From Ailanthus altissimus (lineage: Eukaryota > Streptophyta > Magnoliopsida > Sapindales > Simaroubaceae), in contig OX327690.1 of assembly GCA_946807835.1 (NCBI GenBank), forward strand, positions 14,480,501 through 14,544,500: a stretch of 64,000 nt of DNA, given 5' to 3'. Below the pieces are notes generated by a model. That model did no database searches. It saw only the letters and a list, made by a program, of their open reading frames with translations, and was not told the DNA's origin. The translations under genes and the position numbers were made by a program. Shown here in pieces: positions 24,264 through 35,776 of this stretch (position 1 is the stretch's first letter; each line of letters starts with the position of its first letter).

Positions 24264-27027
24264 TGACAGGTTTTGACCCGAGACCCTCTACTATAGATCC
24301 TAGTGGCCCTGCCGGGCACCCCGACGGAAGTTCCTCCGAACCTAACTGGGTATGTTGAGAAATTCCGCAAGGCGAACCCCTTTTCAATTCTTGTTACTAC
24401 TAAGAAGGTCTAGTAATATACATGAAAATGACATCTTAATTTTAAAAACAAACGGATAGAGTTTCCCTATTTTTCGGAAAATCCATATAAACCTGCAAAG
24501 AAATTTCACTTCTAATTCCAGCACATCTCAATACTACCAATTCGAACCTTCGGTCCTTTCCAAATCAACTCCAACACAACTCAAAAGTTTCATTTAAATC
24601 ACAAAATGAGCATACTCATGAAAAGTAAAGATGATCATCAAAATCTCCTATATTTTCTTGTTGGTTCGAAACATATATACAAATATACATGCCTACTACT
24701 ACTATGCATAAAGTAAAGAGTGCTATTTAGCACATTTACATGTACAAAAATGATCTTCAGATTCAGCCCACTACTCGGCAACAGGAGAATCAGCAGCTTG
24801 CGTACCGAGACCTGCACCTGGGAAAGGGGTTTAAAAACATAAAACGGGTGAGCTAAAGGAGGTCAGTAAGTGTAAATGAGATTTCAATTATAAGAACATT
24901 ATACAAAGATAGCAATTTCTAAAGTACATGTAGAAATTATGCTTCTAAAACGGATGTAAAACTATAAAACGGTTTCTAATATCATATGCTAATGAAATCT
25001 TGCGGAGCGGGTTTTATCTACATCTTTGGAAAACTATATTCAGAATCTGTATAACATAATAACTGCTGTGTGCATATAAATGCATAAATGCTATCGATAA
25101 ATCAAAAACTAGTAAAATTCTCGCTCGGCCATTTTCTTTCTAACCTGTACTAATGGTAACCCTAAAGCTCTATACCCACGCAGCGACTCAACTAGCACTG
25201 CATACGTGAGTAGGTCATAGGGCACCTCAACTAGCAGCACCCACAGTGACATCTCAAGACATCTCACTGGCTATGCAGCGGAATCCTACATCGCATGCAT
25301 ATAGCTAGACAATACCCCGTACACATAGAGCGACTCACATGACTCAACTTCTCGACTTCCCGGAGTTAGTGACACACCCCCAAGACCTGCCCATGTGCAC
25401 GGGATATACCGGTCGGGTCTAATACAATCATCACCACTACAATCTGAGGGTACCAATGGCCTTTAAAACAAATGCAGAATTTTAAAACTGTTTTGCAAAT
25501 CGATCATGTAAAAGCATATCTATGAATATATCAAGATCATAAATCATGTTTATGCATCGAAAGCTCATAAAACATGCATATTCATTATGCGAAAACATAA
25601 TAAATGCAAAGTAAAAGAAATGGCAGATTTCCACTCACAACCGCTCCGCGCTCAATTTCGCTCCCGATTCCTGCTCCTGTTAACGCTCTCGGTTATCTTC
25701 ACCTACGCGCCATAAATGACATTTAGAACCAAATCGAATACTAGAATCTCATTTAACTACTAAATGCCCTAATCGGCATACAAATCCCAGATGTAAACTA
25801 CTTCCCGATTTTAGTTACGGAGCCATAATCGAAACTAACTTACCATCCGGCTACCTAAAAATTATTGAACACCTTATAACTTGGTTGGATATAATTGCCC
25901 TTCACCTTTCCAACATGGACAATTATGTCCCATTTTCTTCATTTTTGGTTTTTCCATCAACCATATACATTCAATTCACAATATGCACTATTTACACACA
26001 ACAATTCAATCAAAACACCACTCAATTCCTAACTTCCCTAAAGTGGCAAAATTTCACCCTAGGTTCCAACACATTCCTTTTCTCAATTTCTTGTTCCAAT
26101 TACAACAAAATCATGCCAATTTCATTCTAAAGCCCTAATTACAACCAATTGAAATCTCTACAACAAAATCACCAAAAACCCTAATTCTCACCTTGCCAAT
26201 TTCTTCAAATTGATGACTCCTTCAAGCTCCACACTAGAATTCAACTCAATCTAAGCCAAAAATACACATAAGAACATCAATTAAAACATTCTTGAAATCT
26301 CACTTATCAAACTCATAAAAGATGCTTTTTTTACCTCTTTTTCTTGAATTTCCACTAATAGAGACTTCAATTGAGCTTAGGGATTGGTTTGTAACCTTAT
26401 TTTGGCTTGATTACACATGAAAAATCATGAAAACAAAACTTGAAAGGTCACTGTAGCAGCCCCCCTTTACAAGCTCGAATTTTCTCTCTTTTGCTCTAAG
26501 TGTTTGCTTTTGATCATCTTCAAAATTCCACACACTTCCAACATATTTATAGTCCTTCCTCAATTTACCATTTTGCCCTTCAACTTTCTCAAAATTACTA
26601 ATTTGCCATTAGTTAAAAACTAATTATGTAATTAGTTCATTTGTAACTATCTAGTTAGAATAGTTCAAAGAACTAACTAGAACTTTCAACTTGGCAATCC
26701 ATGAGATTTCTTCTAATTGGTCCATTCTCTAATATATGGATTATGTTTCTCAACAAAGGCTTGTTCCATACATCACCCTTAAATGGAAATGTATGTAGTA
26801 AATTAGAATTTTCTTTTCCAAGCCAATAGAGAAAAATTCTAAAAATATTCTAGGGTCGTCCGGCGCACCGATCGAGTGTGAAATTACTAAATTAGGTCTA
26901 ATATCTCTCACGTGCATTATAAAGGAAATATTTTTAATAGGGTTAAAATCGAGTAACCTTATGGTGTCTTATTTGCTCTATGCCAAAATCTAGGCGCCAA
27001 TACTACTAATAGAGACTGGATATTACA
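24264..27027 (-). repeat. 3' LTR of the Tekay-like element (2764 bp)
   Basis: Bounded by TGACAGG...GGATATTACA on the plus strand (so TGTAATATCC...CCTGTCA on the element strand). Nearly identical along its length to the solo LTR at 59428-62194. Short ORFs inside it (for example 25881-26138) recur in both LTR copies with scattered changes and are not treated as genes. Confidence 0.92.
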
Positions 27028-27048
27028 ATTTCACCCCTCCTTAAAAAA
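27028..27048 (-). other. Polypurine tract of the Tekay-like element
   Basis: Read on the minus strand, AAGGAGGGGTGAAAT lies immediately before the LTR start (TGTAATATCC). This is the expected primer for plus-strand DNA synthesis. Confidence 0.8.
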
Positions 27049-27064
27049 ATTTCGTCCTCGAAAT

Positions 27065-28410
27065 TTAAATCATACCTGTCTCAAAGAGGTGAGGATGTTG
27101 CACTCGCATCTGATCTTCACGTTCCCACGTGGCTTCTTCTACCTTATGGTTCATCCATAACACCTTAACTAAGGGAATGCTTTTGTTACGAATGACTTGC
27201 TCTTTCCGGTCTAGGATTTGCACAGGCTTCTCTTTGTAGGTCAAGTTCTCGTTCAATTCTACCAATTGTTCCCTTAGGATGTGTGAAGGATCTGCTATAT
27301 ACTTGCGAAGCATGGAAACATGAAACACATCATGGATTCTAGCCAGATATTCGGGTAACCGTAGACGATATGCTACCTTTCCAACTCTTTCAACTATCTC
27401 GTACGGTCCAATATATCGGGGACTCAGCTTTCCTCGCTTTCCGAATCTTAGTACTCCTTTCTATAGCGATATCTTCAAAAAGACCTTATCACCGATCTCA
27501 AACTCCAAGCTCTTCTTCTGTTATCTGCATAACTTTTCTGTCTATTATTAGCTGTTTTCAATCTCTACCTAATAAGTTGAATCTTTTCCGAAGTAATCTA
27601 GATAATTTCTGGGCCGATCAGCTTCCTTTCACCTACCTCATCCCAACAAACTGGAGTTCTGCACTTTCTTCCATACAATGCTTCATATAGTGCCATTCCG
27701 ATGCTAGTCTGGTAGCTATTATTGTAGGTGAACTCCATTAGCGACAGATGAATATCCCAACTTTCCTTAAACTCCATAACACACACTCTAAGCATATCTT
27801 CAAGTGTCTGAATTGTCCATTCCAACTGACCATCCGTCTGAGGATGAAAGGCCGTACTGAAACTCAATTTTGTACCTAGAGTTTTCTGTAAACTGGGCCA
27901 AAATCGAGAAGTGAACCGTGGATCCCTGTCTGACACAATGGATACGGGAACTCTATGGAGTCGTATCACCTCATCTACGTACAACTGGGCCAATTTATCT
28001 AAAGAACAATTGCTTCTAATGGGTAGGAAGTGGGCAGATTTCATCAGTCTATCAACAATCACCCATATTACATCATTGCCTCTCTGGCTACGCGGAAGTC
28101 CTACCACGAAGTCCATCGTTATTCTTTCCCATTTTCACTCCGGAATCGGAAGGGGTTGCAAGAGCCCTGCAGGTTTCTGATGCTCCGCTTTTACTTGTTG
28201 GCAAGTTAGGCATCTCGAGACAAATTCAGCTATATCTTTCTTCATGCCCTTCCACCAGTAGTGCTCTTTTAGGGTACGGTACATCTTTGTGCTCCCCGGA
28301 TACATAGCATATGCAGAAGAATGAGCTTCTTCCATAATCTCTCTTCTTAACTCATTTACATCTGGAACACATAACCTCCGACCCAAGGTTAGTACACCAT
28401 CCTCGGTCAC
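27065..28410 (-). pseudogene. Integrase with C-terminal chromodomain (gypsy)
   Basis: Minus strand. 28410-28135 carries the zinc-binding N-terminal region: EAHSSAYAMYPGSTKMYRTL, then SRCLTCQQVKAEH. The family's HPG histidine reads YPG here, so a zinc ligand is lost. 28116-27598 is the catalytic core: MDFVVGLP (D), SDRDPRFTSRFW (D) and FHPQTDGQLEWTIQTLED (E). After a stop, 27598-27330 reads GDKVFLKISL and [20 protein letters not shown]. 27328-27065 gives [15 protein letters not shown] wording and the chromodomain, [20 protein letters not shown], ending at a stop. The chromodomain is thought to guide insertion to marked chromatin. Two or more stops make this copy inactive. Confidence 0.92.
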
Positions 28411-28482
28411 TGAAAGATCCTTCCACTGCCCGGACTCAGTTTCACCCTTTAATTTAACTACTTGTGGATCTTGAGTCTGTAG

Positions 28483-29187
28483 TTATTTGATCCGATCAAC
28501 CAGTATTGGACGGACCTGAAATGTGGCTAATAATGCTCCCGAATCTGACAATTCTAATTTTACACCTAAAGACCTCAATTCTATCAACATCGATAGATAT
28601 GCGACCTTCAAGTGAGCTATTAAACCGACAGGCTTTGTACTGAGAGCATCTGCTACCACGTTAACTTTTCCTGGATGGTACTCCAAGGTGCACTCATAAT
28701 CTTTAATAAGCTCCAGCCACCTTCTCTGCCTCATATTCAATTTTTTCTGAGTGAACAAGTATTGCAGGCTCTTATGATCCGTAAAGATCTTGCAAGGAAC
28801 CCTATACAAATAATGCCTCCAAATTCTTAAAGTAAAAACTACTGCAGCTAGTTCTAGGTCATGTGTAGGATAATTCTATTCATGCTTCTTTAATTGTCTG
28901 GAAGCATAGGCTATTACTTTCTTCTTCTGCATTAGCACACAACCTAGACCTTGCTTGGAAGCATCACAATATATGGTAAAATCGTCATTCCCCGACGGAA
29001 GTGTAAGCACAGGGGTCGAAGTCAACCTTTGCTTTAGCTCTTCGAAGCTCTGCTGGCACGCTTTCGACCATACAAACTTCTCTTCTTTCCGGGTTAACTT
29101 AGTCAGAGGAGCGGCTATCCTTGAGAATCCCTCTACAAACTTCCTATAATATCCGGCCAAACCCAAGAAACTACAGATCTCCGTCAC
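28483..29187 (-). pseudogene. RNase H domain (gypsy)
   Basis: 29187-28876 reads SFLGLAGYYRKFVEGFSRIA (RT connection), then DFTIYCDASKQGLGCVLMQ with the first catalytic aspartate, and VIAYASRQLKKHE before a stop. 28809-28483 continues [20 protein letters not shown] with the third aspartate, [20 protein letters not shown] and [11 protein letters not shown]. Degrades the RNA strand during reverse transcription. Broken by a stop at about 28876. Confidence 0.92.
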
Positions 29188-29202
29188 GTTCGTGGGCTGT
29201 CT

Positions 29203-30450
29203 CTAATTCACTATTGCTTCGATCTTCTGGGGATCTACTGCTACCCCTTCTGCAGAGAATACATGCCCAAAAAATGCAACTCTATCTAGCCAAAATTGAC
29301 ATTTACTAAGTTTGGCATACAGCCGATGCTCCCTTAAGGTCTGCAAAACTATTCTCAAATGTTCTGTATGCTCTTTCTCACTGCTTGAATTAACCAGTAT
29401 ATCATTAATAAATACTATCACAAATCGATCTAAATAGGATCTAAAAACTCTATTCATAAGATCCATAAAAGCAGTTGGGGCATTAGTCAGCCCAAAAGGC
29501 ATAATAAAAAATTCATAATGCCCATATCGGGTCCTAAAGGCCATCTTAGGAACATCTTCCTCCTGGATCTTCAGTTGATGATAGTCGGACCTCAGATCTA
29601 TCTTGGAAAATACTCTGGCTCCTTGCAGTTGATCAAACAAATCATCAATTCTTGGAAGTGAATATTGATTACGCACTGTTACTTTATTCAGCTCCCGGTA
29701 ATCAATGCACAATCTCATGCTTCCGTCTTTCTTCTTCACAAACAAAATTGGTGCACCCTAAGGAGAAGTACTCGGTCTAATGAAACCCTTATTCACCAAC
29801 TCTTCTAACTGAAATTTCAAATCTTTCAATTCCGAAGGAGCCATTCTGTAGGGTGCTTTAGAAATTGGTTGTGTTCCAGGGGCTACTTCTATTTTAAACT
29901 CTATCTCTCTATCCGGAGGCAATCCCGGAAGATCCTCGGGGAATACATCCGAAAACTCTCTCACCACCGAAATATCCTCCAATTTCGTTCTACCATCTCT
30001 TACGTCTATGGTATAGACTAAGTAACCCTGACATGACTTCTGAAGCATCTTTCTTGCCCTCATTACCAACACCATGCTGGCGGAAAGTGATTTCCGCACC
30101 CCATGGAAAATAACTTTCGTTCCGCTAGGGCTACATAATCTAACTTCTTTCCGGAAGCAATCCACTGAGGCTCGATATTTAGACAACCAATCCATCCCTA
30201 AAATCACATCAAACTCACTGATGGCCAACACAATCAAATCCGCCATAAACTCTTGGCTTTCAATACTGATTTTACTACTCCTATACACCGTCTCTGCTAT
30301 AATGGAGTCTCTGGTAGAAAGAGACACTACTACCGCACCATCTAATAACTGGGGCACTATACTAGCGTTTGCAGCAAACTCCACAGAAATAAAAGAATAG
30401 GTCGCTCCATGATCTATCAGTACATAAGCATCTCGATCAAAAACTGACAT
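29203..30450 (-). pseudogene. Aspartic protease and reverse transcriptase (gypsy)
   Basis: 30450-29758 opens with the protease: YVLIDHGATYSFIS, where the family's DSGA active site reads DHGA. It continues FDVILGMDWLSKYRASVDC and the linker FPEDLPGLPPDREIEFKIE, into RT (LEELVNKGFIRPSTSP), then a stop. 29745-29203 carries [54 protein letters not shown] and the catalytic [10 protein letters not shown], which has IND in place of IDD. Both protease and RT active sites therefore carry a substitution in addition to the stop. Confidence 0.92.
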
Positions 30451-31721
30451 TGTACCTGCACAACTTCTGGGGCCGCATCCGCCTCCTGTTGGCTCACCGC
30501 AAATACCCTAGCCTGGGTATGCGGTTTCACTTGTGATCCACCGGATGATCCTCCTCGACCGGCTCCCCTATTAGGCTGGCTCGCGCCGCTCGATCTTCTG
30601 AATTGGGGACCTTCTCGAATCTGCCCTCGACCGCCACTGGTTTGTCCCGGAGCTGGTGGTCTATCTACTAACTTACTGCTAGCTCCATCATTCGGGCAAT
30701 CTCTCATGTAGTGACCCTCTTGACCGCACTTATAACACCCGATAATCCCCTTCCTACAATCCCCTGGATGGGCCTCGCCACATTTATTATACATCGGGAA
30801 ATTCTTCCAACTCTCCTTAGTGCTTCGGAATCCGACTAATGGTTGCCGAACGGAAGCTTGGCTGGATTGAGCTCCTTGGCTTGGATTTCGACAGCTGGAC
30901 CATGAAGATCGCTCCTCTGTTCAGGTGAATTTACTTAGCCCTCCTCGAGAACTACCTGACTAGCCTCTTTTTTGACCTTGCTGTTTCGGTTTAGGGATGG
31001 CCGCCATGCTTCTTTCAACCCGTGTTGCAGCTTCCACCAATGATCCATATTGAGTGTGGGCTGCCAATACTACGTACGCCCTGATTCGTGGATTGAGACC
31101 CACTGCAAAACGGTTAGCCTTCTGCTCTTCATTATCGGTTATAAATGGAACGGCACGAAGGAGCTCCAAAAACTTCTTCTCGTACTCTGCCACCGAGAAA
31201 GAGCCTTGTTCCAACTTGAAGAACTCTTTTATCTTCGCATCTTTATAACTTTTGGGGTAGAACTTATTCAAAAATTCCTCTTTGAAAAGTGCCCAAGACA
31301 CCCCATCGGCGTTCCTCCATTGCAAGGCCTTCCACTAATCTTTCGCTCCTTCTTTCAGTAGAAATGCAGAGTACACCACCATCTGCTCTTCCATACATTC
31401 CATAACCTGAAAAATTTCTTCATTGTTCTCTAACCAAGATAGAGCTCTCTCGGGATCTCCGGTACCATCATAAGCCTTAGCGCCCAATTTCTTGGTGCGT
31501 TCAATAGACACTCCAGTCTCTCGCGGCTGTTAGATCGCCGATGCTAGTATCTGGGCCATTTGAGCTATATTCACGTTTCCACCCTTTGGCTCAGTGGGTT
31601 GAGATGATTTAGGAGGGGTCTGAGGCGTAGGAACATTTACTGACTCATTTCCCTGCTCCTCTTCAGGTGTAAGAGCCTCCGCAGCTGCTCTCCTAGTACG
31701 TGGGCCTCCACGACGATGCAT
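30417..31721 (-). pseudogene. Gypsy gag with capsid domain and zinc knuckle
   Basis: The start is probably the ATG at 31721 (MHRRGGPRTRRAAAEALTPE), not the earlier in-frame ATG at 31817, because the latter adds leader-like sequence. After a stop near 31530, the segment KLGAKAYDGTGDPERALSWL and 31325-30960 carry the gag domain (WALFKEEFLNKFYPKSYKDA, LNPRIRAYVVLAAHTQYG, SMAAIPKPKQQGQKRG), then a stop. The nucleocapsid part at 30794-30417 has the CCHC knuckle CYKCGQEGHYMRDC and a glycine/arginine/serine-rich tail. Assembles virus-like particles and packages RNA. Confidence 0.92.
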
Positions 31722-31870
31722 ATTTTTTGAAAATTTAGTGATGCAAATGATTATCAAATGCAAAGAATTCAACTTACTAAACTTAGAAAAATATACATGC
31801 AATTTCAAGAATCTCATTCTATTAATGAACTTTTTAACTAAAACTTCAAAAACCGTGCTTGATACTACTC

Positions 31871-32100
31871 TGACAGGACCCGACCCGAGACCCTCTACTA
31901 TAGATCCCAGCGGCCCTGCAGGGCACCCCGACAGAAGTTCCTCCGAACCTAACTGGGTACGTTGAGAAATTCAGCGAGGCAAACCCCTTTTCAATTCTTG
32001 TTACTATTAAGAAGGTCTAGTAATATACATGAAAACGACATCTTAATTTTAAAAACAAACGGATAGAGTTTCCCCTGTTTTTCAGAAAATCCATATAAAC
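31871..32100 (-). repeat. 5' LTR remnant of the Tekay-like element (230 bp)
   Basis: Matches 24264-24500, the 3'-most part of the LTR on the element strand. It ends abruptly at CCATATAAAC (32100), then copia LTR sequence (AACCATCTATAC) begins. Adjacent on the other side, GAGTAGTATCAAGC (31856-31870 read on the minus strand) is a weak match to an initiator-Met primer site. Confidence 0.88.
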
Positions 32101-32538
32101 AACCATCTATACAATATAGATATAGCATACACTAATCTTTATAAAAAAAAAGATCCATTGATAGACCTGCATCAGTAAAACAAATCAGAAATATAGTGTC
32201 TAAGGACATACTTGCATAATGACATCTTCTACCACTTATTTCAACTCCTGGCAACTATGTCATTACTAATATACGCTCAAGTCTTTGTCCTATTTCAAAT
32301 AAGGATCTAACCCTTTAGATTTGCCTGACTCTTATAACTTGCTAACTCTTAGCACTGGTCTAAAACTCCTTTAGACCAGATCTGAACTCCTTCAGATCAT
32401 ACTATGTTTGTAACGTAACAAGCACAATACCATGTATTTAAATTGTATTAACGATTATACAAAATGTTTACTGTATAAATATTAAATAATTTAATATTCA
32501 TACAGTATTGGAATGGCACGTAAGCATCGGCTCTAACA
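32101..32538 (-). repeat. 3' LTR fragment of the copia element
   Basis: Starts, on the minus strand, TGTTAGAGCCGATGCTTACG and carries TTAGCAAG/GCTAAGAG-type repeats. Nearly matches 41305-41742. Truncated at 32100/32101 against the gypsy LTR remnant. The purine-rich AAGTAAGTGGGAGTT (32539-32553 read on minus) is its polypurine tract. Confidence 0.88.
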
Positions 32539-32553
32539 AACTCCCACTTACTT

Positions 32554-33658
32554 TAATGTCATTCATATTGGTATCTCATATCAATACACTCCAAGTGTTT
32601 CTCAAACACAGTAGGAGTTTAGGCCAGAATGGGTCCACTACATCATTATAGAAATGCATCATAGATTCTATACATCTCTAGTAGCCAAAAACTTTTTAAT
32701 TGGCTCCGGTACTGATTAGGAAGAACATATAATAAGATATAAACTTTCTACAATCTGGGTCAGACAGAAAGTCTGAGTATATGCATTTTTTCACTTGAAA
32801 TAGACTTTCTTCATATTTAGAAACTTATCCTTTATACCATCTAAAGTATATCAGATATGTTTCATAACCATCTAATGGTCGGATCTGGATCTGACTACCA
32901 GCTCACAACTCTTGGAGCCATCCAAATCAAGGTATCATACATAACATGGCATGCATCAAGCTACTTCTAGCTTATAAATATTATGAGTTGGACATTCCAA
33001 CTCTTTCATTTTTTACCTGAGACACTTCTTCTTAGAAAGATGAATGTCATGTCTGAAAGGTACATTAACTGTCTCACAGTTAATTAATTTGTACCTTTCT
33101 AGGACTTAGTCTATGTATAAGAATTGGAAAAGTCATATCAGTCTTCTAGCTTTATCTCTATAAAGTCTAATAGGATGTCTCTCCTAAATCTTTTATGAAA
33201 AAGTTCTTACTCAAATAACACTTATCTAATTGACTTGCAATATTCCAATGTCGTTTTTAACATTGAATATGTTTTTCAAGTAGAGAATTAGATAGACAAT
33301 CATACTCACACTGCCCTCTCTGAACACACACACACACTTTCTCTTTATTACTGATGAAACCAGACTTTCTGATCTCGTCATTTAAATGAAGATATTAGCT
33401 TCAAAAAAATTGCTTAAGTCAAATAATAAACTTTCTTAGTTTGCATACTAGATTAGAAGTTAGGCTAGATGCAAAATCTTCAGGTAGGTCCATGCATATC
33501 TCTAACTCTAGACATACATTCTAGAACACCATGTTTACGTCCATCGGCCAGACCTCAAATTCTTAATATGCTGCGATAGTCAACGAAATCCGAATTGACT
33601 TCAGCATGGTTACTGATGAATAAGGTTTCCTCATTACCGATCCATGATCTATGAGTAT
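32554..33658 (-). pseudogene. Copia RT / RNase H remnant
   Basis: Minus-strand readings resemble the RT-to-RNase H part of copia pol: a KRLYS / EETLF start next to the solo LTR and a segment before the catalytic region (FHQ..RESVCVCSERAV). Heavily interrupted. A tract of alternating CA (33330-33343) lies inside. Assigned mainly by collinearity with 19800-21200 (plus) and with the 44 kb element. Confidence 0.65.
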
Positions 33659-33663
33659 AACCT

Positions 33664-35771
33664 TGTTGAGTGTTGATTTATTTGGGTGTAAGCATGTGGT
33701 ATATGTGTTTAACAATAAAATATACATATCTCATACATATACATACACAGCAGAAGCATAAAAATTTACAGTAAACACAATTATTACATATTAATCAAAT
33801 TAATAACAAAATTGAGAAATAACCCTTGAAGCCTTTGGATCAAAATTGTTGAAGTCCACCGAAATGCAAACTTTGATCAATTCTAGTAATCAACAATGAT
33901 GGGATTGATTATCTAGAATGACAGTATTTTAATCCAGCAAAAGTTTAACAAATTAAACTTATGTTCTTGATTTTCTGACACTTAATCAATTAATCAAAAA
34001 CCTTATTTTTGTTTAATTAGTTTTAAGCCTAATAAAAAGAAAATTTAATTATGAATTCAACAATTGAATTCAAAATTAAGAAAAAACAATTTTTTTTTGT
34101 TTCTTTATTATGGCTGGCCAATCACTTAGCAAAAATTAAAATTAACATACTTAATTTAATATGTACAAATGAATTTTATTTTATTTTATTTCACTTAATT
34201 TAACCTTAGTTAACATTGAATCATAGTTAGGTTAATTTAACTTAATCCTAAGGCTAAATAAACATTTAAATATTTTAATCATAGTTAACTAACTTAATTA
34301 TCGTTAGGTTAACCTTTACCTAACCATAAAGTAAGGTTAACTTAACTTAATCATATGGTTAATTTTTAACCATAGTTAAGTTAAATTATTTATTTAACTA
34401 TTAAATAAATAAATAAATATTTATTTTAATTATTTAACAATTAAATAATTATTAAGTAAAATTACATTTATGTCCTTACTAGATTTTCGAGTTAACCTGA
34501 AGTGTATCCTGCCATTTAACCATATACTTTAGTTAACTTAACTTAACTATAGTAAATTGATGAATTTTACTGTATTGAACTATTCAATATAGTAAGCTGC
34601 CCAAGTGCATAAAGAATACATTTCATATTGGGACTCCTTAGGTCCACGCCCGATTCGTTAAATGGAACTATTCCATAAGTCCGTGATCGATGCCTCACCC
34701 ACACGTCACAAATATTAAAAATTAGCGCGTTAGACCATACATGTTAAAGTTACTACATATTCGTATAATCCTTTCGTCACTATATCCTGCACGGGTGGGA
34801 TATAGATTATCACCGTCAAATTTCGATAATCTCATCCATGAACTTATCTCCAAATTCGTATCTTAATAAACAATATATGTAAACACTTTTGCTATATTGT
34901 TCAACCCTGCCGGAAACTCTTTTCTCGGGTTCATTTCTTATGGCCATAAGACTTTGTAAGATACAATCTCGGAGCATCAGATATACAACCTACCTATGTG
35001 AGCTAGTGGATCCCATATCTACACACACTGAACTCCATGAGCATCGGACCATACCCAACGTACGGTTAGATCACGAAAGATCTTTAACATACGTGAAACC
35101 AAAGTTTAGTGAATTCCCACAAGCCCACCATGGCGCTCAGGTCAAAGGACGATGAATACTACTCAACTAGAGAGAACCTTTCTTTGACGGATTCATATGA
35201 TATCTATTGGGGTCCTCGTGAGTCTGTTCAATATCCAATCCTAACTGAATATTCGCATGTCTATACGAGCTTCCACTAAGTTCATGGTCAACTACGAACA
35301 ATCATCTGTACAATACAGATATAAACATACATTAATTTATATAATAATGATTCATCGATAGACCCACATTGGTGAACATAGATTAAGAACACTATATTTG
35401 AGAACATACTTACATAATGACATTTTTTAGTGACTATTGCAACTATGTCATTTTAAGTAGATGCTTAGGTCTTTGTCCTATTACAAAAAAGATTCTAACT
35501 CTTTAGATCCCGTTGACTCTTATAACCAACAAACTTTTAGCAGTGCTAACTCTTAGTATTTATAATTCTCAGCGTTGTTAACTTTTATCCCTGGTCTAAA
35601 CTCCTTTAAACTAGGTCTGAACTTCTTCCGATCATATAATGTCTATAGTGTTACAAGCTTTATTACCATTTACTAAAGGTTATTAGAAATTTAATAAAAT
35701 ATTCATTGTATAAATATTACAAAATAAATATTGATACAAACTGGGATGGCACGTAAGTACAAACTCTAACA
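33664..35771 (-). repeat. Solo copia LTR (2108 bp) with perfect target duplication AACCT
   Basis: Flanked by AACCT at 33659-33663 and 35772-35776. The element-strand start is TGTTAGAGTTTGTAC and the end is CACTCAACA. No internal region follows, so this is the footprint of LTR-LTR recombination. Removing it joins ATGAGTATAACCT to TTTCTCACTAGTTAGG, which matches ATGAGTATAACCTTTTGTCACC at 44337, confirming the insertion point. Confidence 0.93.
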
Positions 35772-35776
35772 AACCT

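Larger units (their letters stand above)
24264..32100 (-). mobile_element. Ty3/gypsy chromovirus (Tekay/Del-like), 5' LTR truncated
   Basis: Minus-strand element with gag, protease, RT, RNase H, integrase and chromodomain in order, a complete 3' LTR (27027-24264), a polypurine tract beside it, and only 230 bp of 5' LTR (32100-31871). The long LTR, the chromodomain and the Gag-Pol wording fit the Tekay/Del clade. Each domain has only one or two stops, so it is the youngest-looking element here, but it is not intact. Confidence 0.92.

Noticed and set aside
25881..26138. Overlapping short plus-strand ORFs of 81-85 codons
   Set aside because: They lie inside a gypsy LTR and recur in the solo LTR at 61051-61308. 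No known domain; conservation is explained by recent shared ancestry of the LTRs.
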